The position numbers and the translations under genes were made by a program. This document shows positions 8,482 through 17,326 of a DNA stretch of 64,000 nucleotides, piece after piece. Each line of letters opens with the position of its first letter. Within the stretch, counting starts at the first letter, position 1. The DNA comes from Breznakia pachnodae (GTDB lineage Bacteria > Bacillota_I > Bacilli_A > Erysipelotrichales > Erysipelotrichaceae), in NCBI RefSeq assembly GCF_030814225.1, contig NZ_JAUSUR010000004.1:248001-312000 (forward strand), in the 5' to 3' direction. The notes under the pieces are model-generated. The model was not told the DNA's origin. It ran no database searches and saw only the letters and a list, made by a program, of their open reading frames with translations.

Positions 8482-11271
8482 CTACTTCACCTCTTTCTTT
8501 TTTCTTAATCTAGATTTTCTAAATTCTTCTAACGCAACAACTGGAATTGGAATGATAAATAAGATTATCCATTCTTTAATTCCAAGAGGTGCTGTGTTGA
8601 ATACACCTTGTAGGAACGGTATATACATAAGTGCTGCCAATAACAAGATTTCAAATACAATACCAAAGATTACTTTTTTATTACTGAAGATTCCTACTTT
8701 AAATATCGATTGAGTATTGGTACGACAGTTCAGAACTGCACCAACCTGACAGAATACAATTGCAGACAATGTCATGGTTGTTGCCTGACGATATACCAGA
8801 CCTTCACTTGCAAGTGGTACATTTGGCCATCCATTTAAGATGTTCACAAAGAAGTAACCACCCATAGAAATAACAGCTGCAATCATACCATACCATAAGA
8901 AGGCTTTTAAGATTAACTTCTTATTTAATAATCGACTATTTCTTGAACGAGGCGGCTGATCCATAATTCCTTCTTCTGGAAGTTCAGTTCCTAGTCCAAG
9001 CGCTGGTAACATATCAGTACCAAGGTCAATTGCAAGAATTTGCATAACCGTTAATGGTAATGCCACTAATCCACCTGAGAATAAGAATGCTGCAGATGGT
9101 ACTGCTTCTGCCATATTACTATTTAAAATATATAATAAGAATCGTTGAAGGTTGGCGTATACTGCTCTACCTTCTTCTACTGCTTTTACAATTGATGCAA
9201 AGTTATCATCCGTAAGAATCATATCTGCAGCTTCTTTTGCAACATCGGTTCCTGTGATTCCCATTGCAACCCCAATATCAGCTTTCTTAAGCGCTGGTGA
9301 GTCATTTACTCCATCACCAGTAACCGCAACAGTTTCACCCATTTCCTGTAATGCACTTACGACACGATATTTTTGTTCAGGAGCAACACGAGCGAAGATT
9401 ACTTCATCTCTTAGTGCTTCTTTTAATTCATCATCACTAATTTTTTCTAATTCATTACCACTAACGATACGAGGGTGTTCACCCTTTACAATTCCAATAC
9501 GTTTAGCGATACTTTCTGCAGTTAATCCATAGTCACCAGTAATCATAACAATACGAATACTTGCTTTGTGACAAAGCTCAACGGCATCCGCAACTTCTGG
9601 ACGAGGAGGGTCAGCCATAACAATCAATCCGACAAGAACTAAATCCTGTTCAATGATTTCTGGTGTATAAGCACTTAATGCTGTTGGAATATCTCCATCC
9701 TTCGTAATTGGACGATAAGCAATTGCTAATACTCTAAGTCCATTACGTGCATACCCATCATTTGCATCCATAATTTGTTGACGATATTCATCATTCATTT
9801 CCTGTTTTTCACCATTGACCATAATGTGAGTAGATAACTCCATTACCTCTTTTGGTGCACCTTTGATATAGGCGATTCGTTTTGAATGATCAAATTCTTG
9901 TTCTAACTGATGAACAGTTGTCATACGTTTTCTAGTTGAATCAAAAGGTAACTCTCTAACTCTTGGTTGTTCCTTCATTAATTCATCTAAATCAATTCCT
10001 GCTTTTTGCGCTGCTACGCCAAGACATGCTTCGGTAGGGTCACCTAAGACAGTGTATCGATCATTTTCTTCGTTTGGTGGAACAATACGTGCATTACTAC
10101 ACAAACTTGCTCCATTTAGCAATAACTTCAAGTCACTGTTATCTACTGCACGAACGACTTCATCTTTATATTTAATATTACCTTCACTTGAATATCCAAG
10201 TCCTGTAACTTCAAATTCTTTGGTAGCTAACCAGACATTACTAACGGTCATTTCATTTTGCGTTAGCGTACCAGTTTTATCACTACATATAACTGAAGTA
10301 GAACCTAAGGTTTCAACTGCTGATAATTTCTTTACTAATGCATGTTCCTTTGCCATTCTTTGCACAGCCATTGCTAGTGACAATGTAACTGTTGGTAATA
10401 ATCCTTCCGGAATAAATGCAACAATCATTCCTAACGCAAAGATAAATGATTGCGCTAATGGATCATGAACAAAGAACACTGCAGCCAGAAAGAAGAAGAT
10501 TCCGATACTCAAAGCAATTAATGAGATTTGTTTTGTTAGTAAATCCAATTCTTTTTGAAGTGGACTTTTTTCTTCTTTCATATTTTGCGTTAAGTTGGCA
10601 ATCTTACCAAACTCGCTTTCCATTCCAATTGCTGTAACTATTGCTCTTGCACTACCACTTGTTACTGTAGTACCAGCAAAGATTAAGTTAGGAACTTCAA
10701 ATCTAGTTAAATCATCTTTTAATATTGCCTGATGTACTTTATGAACCGGATTTGATTCTCCAGTTAATGAACTTTGATTTACCTGTAAATCTGTTGTATC
10801 CAGTAATCTGGCATCTGCTGAGATACGATCACCTTCTTCAATCAACATGATATCACCAGGTAATAACTCTTCAGCTAGAATTTGCTGTTCTGCTCCATCA
10901 CGAACAACTCTTGCATACGATGGCAACATTTTCTTTAGTGCGTCAGTTGCTTTTCCTGCCTGAAATTCTTGCCAGAAACTAAATACTCCATTGATTACAT
11001 TTACTAACCAAATGGCAATTCCTAATTCCGGCATATCAGCGAAGATTGCAATTCCTCCACCAACCCATAGCAAAAGTGCCATAAGGCTGATAAAGTTTCC
11101 AAGAAATACTTGCAACAATGGTTTTTGTTTCGCTTCGCGAATCTCATTTTTCCCATATGTGTGACGTCTCTCTTCAACCTCACTTGATGCTAAACCATTA
11201 GCATCCGACTTTAATTCTTTGTACAACCCTTCTGGTTGTAACTTGTAAATCTTTTCTCTACTTTCTTCCAT
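8482..11271 (-). CDS. P2-type cation-transporting ATPase with Na,K-ATPase-like ion-site motifs
   Basis: The 929-residue protein has the full P-type ATPase set: TGES in the actuator domain (about residue 170), the phosphorylation site CSDKTGTLTQN (Asp about 331), MITGDYGLTA and GDGVNDSPALKKADIG, with ten predicted membrane helices. The M4 motif is PEGLLPTVT and M6 reads IDLGTDMLPALGLG. Both resemble the P2C (Na+,K+ / H+,K+) class rather than SERCA (PEGLPAV) or MgtA. By homology it pumps a monovalent cation across the cell membrane at the cost of ATP; Na+ export is likely but K+ counter-transport is not shown. Two RCK K+-sensing proteins follow in the same unit, which supports a monovalent-cation role. 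The start follows GAGGTAATT-ATG. Confidence 0.9.
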   Translation of the reverse strand: MEESREKIYKLQPEGLYKELKSDANGLASSEVEERRHTYGKNEIREAKQKPLLQVFLGNFISLMALLLWVGGGIAIFADMPELGIAIWLVNVINGVFSFWQEFQAGKATDALKKMLPSYARVVRDGAEQQILAEELLPGDIMLIEEGDRISADARLLDTTDLQVNQSSLTGESNPVHKVHQAILKDDLTRFEVPNLIFAGTTVTSGSARAIVTAIGMESEFGKIANLTQNMKEEKSPLQKELDLLTKQISLIALSIGIFFFLAAVFFVHDPLAQSFIFALGMIVAFIPEGLLPTVTLSLAMAVQRMAKEHALVKKLSAVETLGSTSVICSDKTGTLTQNEMTVSNVWLATKEFEVTGLGYSSEGNIKYKDEVVRAVDNSDLKLLLNGASLCSNARIVPPNEENDRYTVLGDPTEACLGVAAQKAGIDLDELMKEQPRVRELPFDSTRKRMTTVHQLEQEFDHSKRIAYIKGAPKEVMELSTHIMVNGEKQEMNDEYRQQIMDANDGYARNGLRVLAIAYRPITKDGDIPTALSAYTPEIIEQDLVLVGLIVMADPPRPEVADAVELCHKASIRIVMITGDYGLTAESIAKRIGIVKGEHPRIVSGNELEKISDDELKEALRDEVIFARVAPEQKYRVVSALQEMGETVAVTGDGVNDSPALKKADIGVAMGITGTDVAKEAADMILTDDNFASIVKAVEEGRAVYANLQRFLLYILNSNMAEAVPSAAFLFSGGLVALPLTVMQILAIDLGTDMLPALGLGTELPEEGIMDQPPRSRNSRLLNKKLILKAFLWYGMIAAVISMGGYFFVNILNGWPNVPLASEGLVYRQATTMTLSAIVFCQVGAVLNCRTNTQSIFKVGIFSNKKVIFGIVFEILLLAALMYIPFLQGVFNTAPLGIKEWIILFIIPIPVVALEEFRKSRLRKKKEVK

Positions 11272-11314
11272 AATTACCTCACCTAGACAATTATCTATTT
11301 CTTAAGACCTATAG

Positions 11315-11323
11315 ATAATAGCA
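11315..11323 (-). promoter_or_regulatory. Possible extended -10 promoter of the ATPase-RCK operon
   Basis: On the minus strand TGC-TATTAT lies about 45 bp before the ATPase start codon. The rest of the 156-bp gap (11272-11427) is AT-rich and shows no riboswitch that I can recognise. Confidence 0.35.
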
Positions 11324-11427
11324 CAGTCTAATCACGGGGATTGTTAAGAATCTGTTAATAACCCTTTTTCCCTATATCATTAATATAAACTTAATTTAAA
11401 TAAGGTCAATTTAAATGAATGAAACAA

Positions 11428-12069
11428 TTATAATAGAGTAAATGTATTCTTATGATATTGGATAATTCCTTCTTCCTGCATTCTGCTTAATTCATTAGAT
11501 AACGCACTACGATCAACTGACAAATAATCCGCAAGTTCGTTGCGATTCAAAGGAATGTCAAATGTATAAGTTCTTTGTTTCTCAGCCTCTTGTGATAAAT
11601 AAGCCAATACTTTTTCACGTGTTTTACGTTTTGATATGACATCAATTTTCTTAGTAAGATAATGATTTTTCGTCGCAAGTATATATAGCATATTCTGCAT
11701 CAGTTGTGGATACTTCACACTAAAGAACACAAACTGTGCATAAGGAATAAATAATACTTCGCTATCTTTATGTGCCACAATATTTACTGGTAACTCTTCC
11801 ACATTAGAAAACACAAAAGCTTCCGCAAAAATTTCTCCCTGGGTAAGTTTTGCGATAATAGAACGATTTCCCCAATAATCAATTTTATTAATAGTGACAG
11901 TACCCGATAAGATGAAACCAATGGAAAACTGAATTTCACCAATTGAGTAAATGATTTGCTCATCCTCGTATCGCTGTTTTTTTAATTTACTTAAAATATC
12001 TCCGATTTCGGCTTCTTTCATTCCCTTAAATAAGGGATGACTATATAACATGGTAAATAATTTATTCAT
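11428..12069 (-). CDS. Crp/Fnr-family transcriptional regulator
   Basis: The 213 residues contain an N-terminal cyclic-nucleotide-binding-like beta barrel (YEDEQIIYSIGEIQFSIGFILSGTV) and a C-terminal winged helix (LNRNELADYLSVDRSALSNELSRM). There is no N-terminal cysteine cluster, so it is not a classical oxygen-sensing Fnr. The Arg-Ser cAMP-binding signature is also absent, so the ligand is unknown. It is divergent from a ferredoxin-type gene, a common arrangement for regulators of redox or nitrosative-stress genes. A perfect palindrome lies in the shared promoter region. Confidence 0.85.
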   Translation of the reverse strand: MNKLFTMLYSHPLFKGMKEAEIGDILSKLKKQRYEDEQIIYSIGEIQFSIGFILSGTVTINKIDYWGNRSIIAKLTQGEIFAEAFVFSNVEELPVNIVAHKDSEVLFIPYAQFVFFSVKYPQLMQNMLYILATKNHYLTKKIDVISKRKTREKVLAYLSQEAEKQRTYTFDIPLNRNELADYLSVDRSALSNELSRMQEEGIIQYHKNTFTLL

Positions 12070-12082
12070 AATATTCCCCCTT

Positions 12083-12110
12083 TTGTTGGAAAAACAACAT
12101 ACTTTATAAT
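12083..12110 (+). promoter_or_regulatory. Promoter of the ferredoxin gene
   Basis: TTGTTG (12083-12088), a 16-bp spacer and a perfect TATAAT (12105-12110). The -35 is inside the palindrome described above. Confidence 0.6.
12084..12099. promoter_or_regulatory. Crp/Fnr-like operator palindrome TGTTG-N6-CAACA
   Basis: Perfect inverted repeat TGTTG (12084-12088) and CAACA (12095-12099) with the 6-bp spacing typical of Crp/Fnr dimers. It overlaps the -35 of the ferredoxin promoter and lies just downstream of the start point expected for the regulator gene. That position suits repression of both genes, including autorepression. Confidence 0.65.
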
Positions 12111-12113
12111 TTT

Positions 12114-12142
12114 AATATAGTAAACTAACCTTAGAAAGTCAA
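12114..12142 (-). promoter_or_regulatory. Promoter of the Crp-family regulator
   Basis: On the minus strand TTGACT (12137-12142), a 17-bp spacer and TATATT (12114-12119). It is back-to-back with the ferredoxin promoter. Confidence 0.7.
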
Positions 12143-12169
12143 GAATATCACTGACTGAAAGGATCGTTT

Positions 12170-12859
12170 ATGAAAAGACAAATTATTCAAATAGATGAAG
12201 ATAAATGTAATGGATGTTCACTATGTGCAGTGGCCTGCCATGAAGGGGCAATTGCAATGGTGAATGGAAAAGCCAAACTAATAAGAGAAGACTATTGTGA
12301 TGGATTAGGAGATTGTTTACCATCATGCCCTACTGGTGCTATCACTTTTATTGAAAAAGAAACATTACCTTATGATGAAGTTGCTGTACAACAACATCTG
12401 CAAAGCAAAGAGCCACAAGTACACCAGTGTCCATCCATACAGTTCAATGGAGAAAGAAGTGTTTCATCAAAGTCAACTGCCACAGTTCAAAATGAAAGTG
12501 AACTACGTCAGTGGCCAGTACAAATCAAACTAGCTCCTGTAAATGCGCCTTATTTTGAAAATGCAAACCTATTGATAGCAGCAGACTGCAGCGCTTATGC
12601 TTATGCAAACTTCCACCAGGATTTTATTCATAACCATATCACATTAATTGGTTGCCCAAAACTTGATGAAGGTAATTATAGTGAAAAACTGTATCAGATT
12701 ATTACTAACAACAATATCAAGAGCGTTACAATTGTACGAATGGAAGTTCCCTGCTGTGGTGGAATTGAAAATGCTGCGAAACGTGCACTTCAGGAAAGTG
12801 GAAAATTCATTCCCTGGCAAGTAGTAACGATTTCTACAGATGGAAAAATTTTAGAGTAA
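12170..12859 (+). CDS. 2[4Fe-4S] ferredoxin-type protein with an extra C-terminal domain
   Basis: The N-terminus carries two cluster-binding motifs: CNGCSLCAVAC and the altered second set CDGLGDCLPSCPTGAI. Both are expected to hold [4Fe-4S] clusters for electron transfer. The remaining about 140 residues end in VPCCGGIENAAKRAL and contain further Cys residues (GCPKLD); I do not recognise that domain beyond its presence in similar 4Fe-4S proteins. It is controlled from a promoter shared with the Crp-family gene. The start has AAAGGAT 8 bases upstream. A role in redox stress is inferred from context only. Confidence 0.82.
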   Translation: MKRQIIQIDEDKCNGCSLCAVACHEGAIAMVNGKAKLIREDYCDGLGDCLPSCPTGAITFIEKETLPYDEVAVQQHLQSKEPQVHQCPSIQFNGERSVSSKSTATVQNESELRQWPVQIKLAPVNAPYFENANLLIAADCSAYAYANFHQDFIHNHITLIGCPKLDEGNYSEKLYQIITNNNIKSVTIVRMEVPCCGGIENAAKRALQESGKFIPWQVVTISTDGKILE

Positions 12860-12884
12860 AAGATATGCGAAACGCATATCTTTT
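12858..12884. terminator. Bidirectional terminator
   Basis: AAAAGATATGCG (12858-12869) pairs perfectly with CGCATATCTTTT (12873-12884) around an AAA loop. A T-run follows on the plus strand and a shorter one on the minus strand. It ends the ferredoxin gene and the converging MFS gene. Confidence 0.85.
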
Positions 12885-14155
12885 TATATTGCTTGTGTTG
12901 CCTCTTCCACTACAACCTCTTTCACATCCTCTGTATAGTTGAAGTTTAAGAATTCTTTTACCTTGTTCTTTGGTGGCATAATAAATACAATTACTGCAAT
13001 CATACCAAGTCCACCCAAAATCAGACTTACTTGTATATACGGCATAAATTCTGCCATCCAGCCTGCCAGCGCCTGTCCAATAATGGTACCAATAGAAACC
13101 ATTACACTGTACATTGCATTGACTTTTGCACGCATCTTATTAGGTACGTATGCCTGCAAGGCACTTGTTCGAATATTGGCAGTATTCATCCCCAGCATTC
13201 CTAACAGTAACTTTGTCGCAAACATAATGATTAGTGGCATTGCAAAGAAAGTTCCTTCCAAAAGATTAAAGATTAAATAAACAATTACTGTTACCTGAAA
13301 TCGTCGATTGTGAGGAATCTGCACAAAATAGTGAAAGAATCCACCAAGCAGATATCCAAGTCCATTAATTGATAATAACAACGAATAATTTGCATCCCCA
13401 AATCCAGCTGTCTGCGTAAAATAAGGATAATATAAAACGTTTAATCCATATACCATCATCGTTACAAAAAAATAGATAAACACGGAACTGATTGCTTTAT
13501 GATCCTTTAAATAGAAAAAACCATCTTTAATATCACTTATGTGTTGTTTTACCCGATTCTCTTTTACCTTTTCTGGCAACTCATATTCAAACCTAATTCG
13601 ACTTTCCAGTGACGCATCTAACCAGCAAGTAAATCCATAAAACAAAAAGATTAAGGCTACGCCAAATTGATTAAATAAAAATAAAGCAATTGGAGTCATT
13701 ACAATTTGCGCCATTGGATAAATTGTGCTTAATGCAGCATTCCCTTTAGGATACATCTTTCGATCCATAATATGTGGAGTTACACTCTGGTAAGCCAATT
13801 CTGATATCACACCAAAGGTACTTATACAAAGGGTAATAACTAAATAAAACAAATAGTTAAATGGTAATTGCGTAACTAAGAATGAAACAATCATAAAGAA
13901 TGCCCCAAGTGCTACTTCATTGCATACCAAAACTTTCAATGGATGTCTACGATCAATAAACGAACCCATAAAAACTGGCAACACAAAGTTTGGAATCATT
14001 GAGATGGCTGCAAACATTCCTGAAAGTGCAGTTGATTGGGTTTCTTTAAAAACTAACACTGACATTGCAACATTAAGTCCGATTCCTCCAAGTGCTGAAA
14101 GAATGGTTCCAATGAAACATAAGGTATAGTTTTTTGTCCATAATTTGCTTTTCAT
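12884..14155 (-). CDS. MFS transporter (drug/peptide efflux type), first of two paralogues
   Basis: About 423 residues with twelve predicted helices and the MFS signature between helices 2 and 3 (GSFIDRRHPLKVLV). The start is placed at 14155 (MKSKLWTKNYTLCFIGTI), behind AGAAGGAG. The longer frame up to 14236 adds a non-conserved tail that the paralogue at 15.5-16.8 kb lacks. The two proteins align along their whole length (for example LCFIGTILSALGGIGLN against YCFIGTIMSAMGGIGLN), so they arose by duplication. The family exports small molecules or peptides by proton antiport; no substrate is known. It follows the HTH-TPR gene and its terminator. Confidence 0.88.
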   Translation of the reverse strand: MKSKLWTKNYTLCFIGTILSALGGIGLNVAMSVLVFKETQSTALSGMFAAISMIPNFVLPVFMGSFIDRRHPLKVLVCNEVALGAFFMIVSFLVTQLPFNYLFYLVITLCISTFGVISELAYQSVTPHIMDRKMYPKGNAALSTIYPMAQIVMTPIALFLFNQFGVALIFLFYGFTCWLDASLESRIRFEYELPEKVKENRVKQHISDIKDGFFYLKDHKAISSVFIYFFVTMMVYGLNVLYYPYFTQTAGFGDANYSLLLSINGLGYLLGGFFHYFVQIPHNRRFQVTVIVYLIFNLLEGTFFAMPLIIMFATKLLLGMLGMNTANIRTSALQAYVPNKMRAKVNAMYSVMVSIGTIIGQALAGWMAEFMPYIQVSLILGGLGMIAVIVFIMPPKNKVKEFLNFNYTEDVKEVVVEEATQAI

Positions 14156-14201
14156 ACACGTTCTCCTTCTCACTAATAAATCATACCACTTAACTAAGCA
14201 A

Positions 14202-14248
14202 TAAAAAACTGGCCTGTATTGGGAAAGTTTTCCCAAAATAAACCAGTT
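14202..14248 (-). terminator. Terminator of the HTH-TPR regulator gene
   Basis: Nested hairpin: outer arms AACTGG (14207-14212) and CCAGTT (14243-14248), inner arms TTGGGAAA and TTTCCCAA. A T-run follows on the minus strand. The MFS gene starts about 50 bp further on. Confidence 0.8.
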
Positions 14249-14253
14249 AAGTA

Positions 14254-15489
14254 CTATTCAATATCAAAATCTGAGAAAGATAGTTCCTTCATTATGTTAG
14301 ATGCTTCCTTATATTTCCTTCTTCTTTGATACGCCTTTATTAGATACATTGCATAAAACACCATAAAGCCATATGTATTATTATTCTTGGCTTTCGTATA
14401 ACATGCTTTCAATAAAGTAATGTACTGATCATCTTGCTGATAGTCAGGATGATGTAGCAGGTAATCAATGAAAGCAAGTTCTTCTTTTAGATTATTACGA
14501 TACTCTTGTTTTAATAAAGGATTCATTTCATCATAATATGCTTTTGCTTTATCAACGTTATGTTCTTCCAGTTCTACCAGAATCAGTTTCTGATATAGGT
14601 AAAATGGATTTCCTTCAAGAGCAACACCATACTTTAAATATATTTCATATGCTTTATTCAAATACTCTTTTGCTTTTTCTTGCTGATTACGATGAATATA
14701 GGAAGCACCAATATTATAGGAAATTGAATAATCATATATTGGGTCTTTGATCCAATAATTCAGATTCTCTACAACCTTCAATTCCTTTTCCATCTGCACC
14801 ATATCATTTTCTTGTTCATATGCAAATGCATCAATAAACTTTGCCTCTGCCATCAGACGAACATTTCCCTGTTTAGCTGCCTGAATAAATGCCTGTTGTG
14901 CATAGGTATGTGATTTACGCTGCTCTCCTAAAAACAGATAACGATTACAAAGCAGCATATCAACTACTCCATCCTCTTTTTGAAATTCAATACGATGCAG
15001 TAAATCAATTCCGCTCATTGAACGATCGTATGTTGCAAGAGCTATATAGTACCAATATCGCTGTTCAACATCCATCGTTGTTTCAAAAACAATCAGTTGT
15101 TTCAAATCCTCATCTTCTTTTTTATTTCCAAGACGATGAGCAATTAGACAACGAATAATGATAACATCAATGATAAAAGGAGAATAGTAATAACGCTTTA
15201 GATATGCTGACAGTTCTAACAACTCTTTTGCATCTGGAAGAATTAAAAATGCATAGTTATGATAAAATTCCTGAATTGTTTCTTTTACTTTCTTCAAATT
15301 CTTTTCATCATCAATATAATGAATATCAAGACGATCAAATAAAAGACGATAAATTTCATCACTGGACTGGGTTTTCCCATTTTCTATCTTTGAAAGATAA
15401 GAAGGTGCACAAATCCCTTCAGCTAACGCTTCCTGACTCATATTCTGTTTTGTTCGCTCAATTCGAATTAAGTGGGATAAAAAACTCAT
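14254..15489 (-). CDS. XRE-type HTH regulator with C-terminal TPR repeats (Rgg/PlcR-like)
   Basis: Residues about 5-60 form an XRE helix-turn-helix (IRIERTKQNMSQEALAEGIC then APSYLSKIENGK). The remaining about 340 residues are helical repeats (for example FDAFAYEQENDM and GASYIHRNQQEKAKEYLNKA) typical of RRNPP-like regulators that bind secreted peptides. It lies between two paralogous MFS exporters and starts 17 bp after the first, so it probably shares that transcript. This suggests that it controls the exporters, possibly in answer to a peptide; that is inference. The start has AAGGAG six bases upstream. Confidence 0.85.
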   Translation of the reverse strand: MSFLSHLIRIERTKQNMSQEALAEGICAPSYLSKIENGKTQSSDEIYRLLFDRLDIHYIDDEKNLKKVKETIQEFYHNYAFLILPDAKELLELSAYLKRYYYSPFIIDVIIIRCLIAHRLGNKKEDEDLKQLIVFETTMDVEQRYWYYIALATYDRSMSGIDLLHRIEFQKEDGVVDMLLCNRYLFLGEQRKSHTYAQQAFIQAAKQGNVRLMAEAKFIDAFAYEQENDMVQMEKELKVVENLNYWIKDPIYDYSISYNIGASYIHRNQQEKAKEYLNKAYEIYLKYGVALEGNPFYLYQKLILVELEEHNVDKAKAYYDEMNPLLKQEYRNNLKEELAFIDYLLHHPDYQQDDQYITLLKACYTKAKNNNTYGFMVFYAMYLIKAYQRRRKYKEASNIMKELSFSDFDIE

Positions 15490-15506
15490 ACATAGCTCCT
15501 TCCTGA

Positions 15507-16751
15507 CTAATTGTCTTCATATGAATAATTATAAAACTCTTTTACTTTATTTCGTTTTGGTAAAATAAAAACAAATACTGCAATTACTCCAAATACCTGA
15601 AGAATAATTGAAATCAACCAATATGGAAGAAACTCACCAAGCCATCCAACGCTTATTTGTCCAACCATAATTGATAATGATTGTAATACACTAAATAATG
15701 CATTAGTTTTGGCACGTAAGTTATTTGGTACATAGGCTTGTAATGCACTCACACGTATATTGGCGCTGTTCATCCCTAAAACACCTAATGTAAATCTACC
15801 CAATGCCATAAAAATAAATGGAACAAAAAAGAAAGTTCCTTCAATAAATGAAAACGCAAGATACACCACTACTGCTATCTGAAATTTTCGATTGGGGGGA
15901 ATCTTAATAAAATAATGCATTAAACCACCAACTACATAACCCGCTCCATTCATAGAAGTCAAAAGAGCATATTTGTCATCACCAAGTCCTGGAGTGCTCA
16001 TAAAATAGGGATACCACAGTACCGTAATTCCTACCGCCAATCCACTGATACCAAAGTACAAAAATACAGAACGAATGGCAGGTTCACGTAAGAAGTATTG
16101 AAATCCTTCTTTAATATCAATCATATGCTGACGTATTCTTGTTTGCTCACCTATTGATGTCACTTCTTTATCTACCATATAATCAAAACTGATACGACTT
16201 TCCATAAAAGCATCAATTAAGGACAATCCTCCATATAACAAAAAAATCAGTGAAACACCAAAGCGATTAAACAATAGCAATGCCACTGGAGTAACTACCA
16301 CCTGAGCCATTGGATAAATAATATTTAACATTGCATTTCCTCGTGAATAGTTCTCTTTCGACATAATATGGGGAATTACACTTTGGTAGGCAAGCTCTGA
16401 AATAATTCCAAAACTGCTGATCATAAGTGTAAGTGCAAGGTAAAAGACATAACTGAAAGGGAGTGCATTTGTAGCAAATGCGATGATAAAGTAAAAAACA
16501 CCTAGAAACACTTCATTCGCTACTAGTATTTTTAATGGATGTCTGCGATCAATAAAAGGACCAATTAGTAATGGAAAAATAAAATTGGGTATCATTGATA
16601 CTGCTGCAAAAGTACCAGACAGTGCTGTCGATCCAGTCTGTTGGTAGATATAAACAGATAACGCTATATTCAATCCAATTCCACCCATTGCTGACATGAT
16701 TGTTCCAATGAAACAATAGATAAAATTCTTTGTCCATAAATTTGTTTTCAT
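15507..16751 (-). CDS. MFS transporter, second paralogue
   Basis: 414 residues, twelve predicted helices, MFS loop motif GPFIDRRHPLKILV, and close similarity to the transporter at 12.9-14.2 kb. The start MKTNLWTKNFIYCFIGTI follows AGGGAGAATTT. A TATAAT box lies about 22 bp before the start codon, and the terminator of the preceding gene sits just upstream of that box. It probably forms an operon with the HTH-TPR regulator. Confidence 0.88.
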   Translation of the reverse strand: MKTNLWTKNFIYCFIGTIMSAMGGIGLNIALSVYIYQQTGSTALSGTFAAVSMIPNFIFPLLIGPFIDRRHPLKILVANEVFLGVFYFIIAFATNALPFSYVFYLALTLMISSFGIISELAYQSVIPHIMSKENYSRGNAMLNIIYPMAQVVVTPVALLLFNRFGVSLIFLLYGGLSLIDAFMESRISFDYMVDKEVTSIGEQTRIRQHMIDIKEGFQYFLREPAIRSVFLYFGISGLAVGITVLWYPYFMSTPGLGDDKYALLTSMNGAGYVVGGLMHYFIKIPPNRKFQIAVVVYLAFSFIEGTFFFVPFIFMALGRFTLGVLGMNSANIRVSALQAYVPNNLRAKTNALFSVLQSLSIMVGQISVGWLGEFLPYWLISIILQVFGVIAVFVFILPKRNKVKEFYNYSYEDN

Positions 16752-16795
16752 AAATTCTCCCTAATACTGACATTATACCTTCAATCAGACAAAAG

Positions 16796-16816
16796 AAAAA
16801 CTGGAATTTTCCAGTT
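16796..16816 (-). terminator. Terminator of the ClbS/DfsB-like gene
   Basis: AACTGGAA (16799-16806) and TTCCAGTT (16809-16816) form an 8-bp stem followed by a T-run on the minus strand. The arms share AACTGG/CCAGTT with the terminator before the other MFS gene. Confidence 0.75.
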
Positions 16817-17326
16817 CTACTTAATTGCTTTTCTATATTTTCTGATTTTTTTCATTGCCCAGTCATAATGACTTGGTGCAGAACCAACAAGGTATTGTCC
16901 TAGTGTTGTGGTTTTTGTCCATTTATAATATCCACGAGTATATAATTCTTCATTTGTATGACTTTCAATAAGATCAATGATTTGCTGATGACTTTTATCT
17001 AAAAGTTTCTTTGCTTCTTCCAAGGATACATCCTGATACATTCCCCAGATCATTTCATTCATTGGACCTGTCTGTTGCCAGTTATACCCTTCTCTAGGAA
17101 GTACTGGTGTTTCTCCATCTACACATCCTACCTGATGCCAGTGTAACATCATATTGTGCCATTCATGCAAGTGAACAAGTACATCACGTACATTCTTATC
17201 ACGGTCTTCAAATGGGAATGCTCCTTCTTGTTGCTGTGGTGTTAATGATTCTACTAAGTCCTTTAATTTTGCATAATTTGTTTGTGAGTCTAATAATAAA
17301 TCCGTTTTGTTTGTCGCTCTAGGCAT
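16817..17326 (-). CDS. ClbS/DfsB-family four-helix protein
   Basis: 169 residues starting MPRATNKTDLLLDSQTNYAK, with VRDVLVHLHEWHNMMLHWHQ and a late GSAPSHYDWAMKKIR. This pattern is that of the ClbS/DfsB (DinB-like) family. ClbS is a cyclopropane hydrolase protecting against colibactin; most other members have no known substrate. The start overlaps the stop of the MerR gene by 8 bp, so the two are translationally coupled. A protective or detoxifying role under MerR control is plausible. Confidence 0.85.
   Translation of the reverse strand: MPRATNKTDLLLDSQTNYAKLKDLVESLTPQQQEGAFPFEDRDKNVRDVLVHLHEWHNMMLHWHQVGCVDGETPVLPREGYNWQQTGPMNEMIWGMYQDVSLEEAKKLLDKSHQQIIDLIESHTNEELYTRGYYKWTKTTTLGQYLVGSAPSHYDWAMKKIRKYRKAIK

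Noticed and set aside
16549-16773. 74-codon ORF with apparent ribosome site at the start of the second MFS gene
   Set aside because: It is a frame-shifted shadow of the MFS gene start and uses the same ribosome site region.
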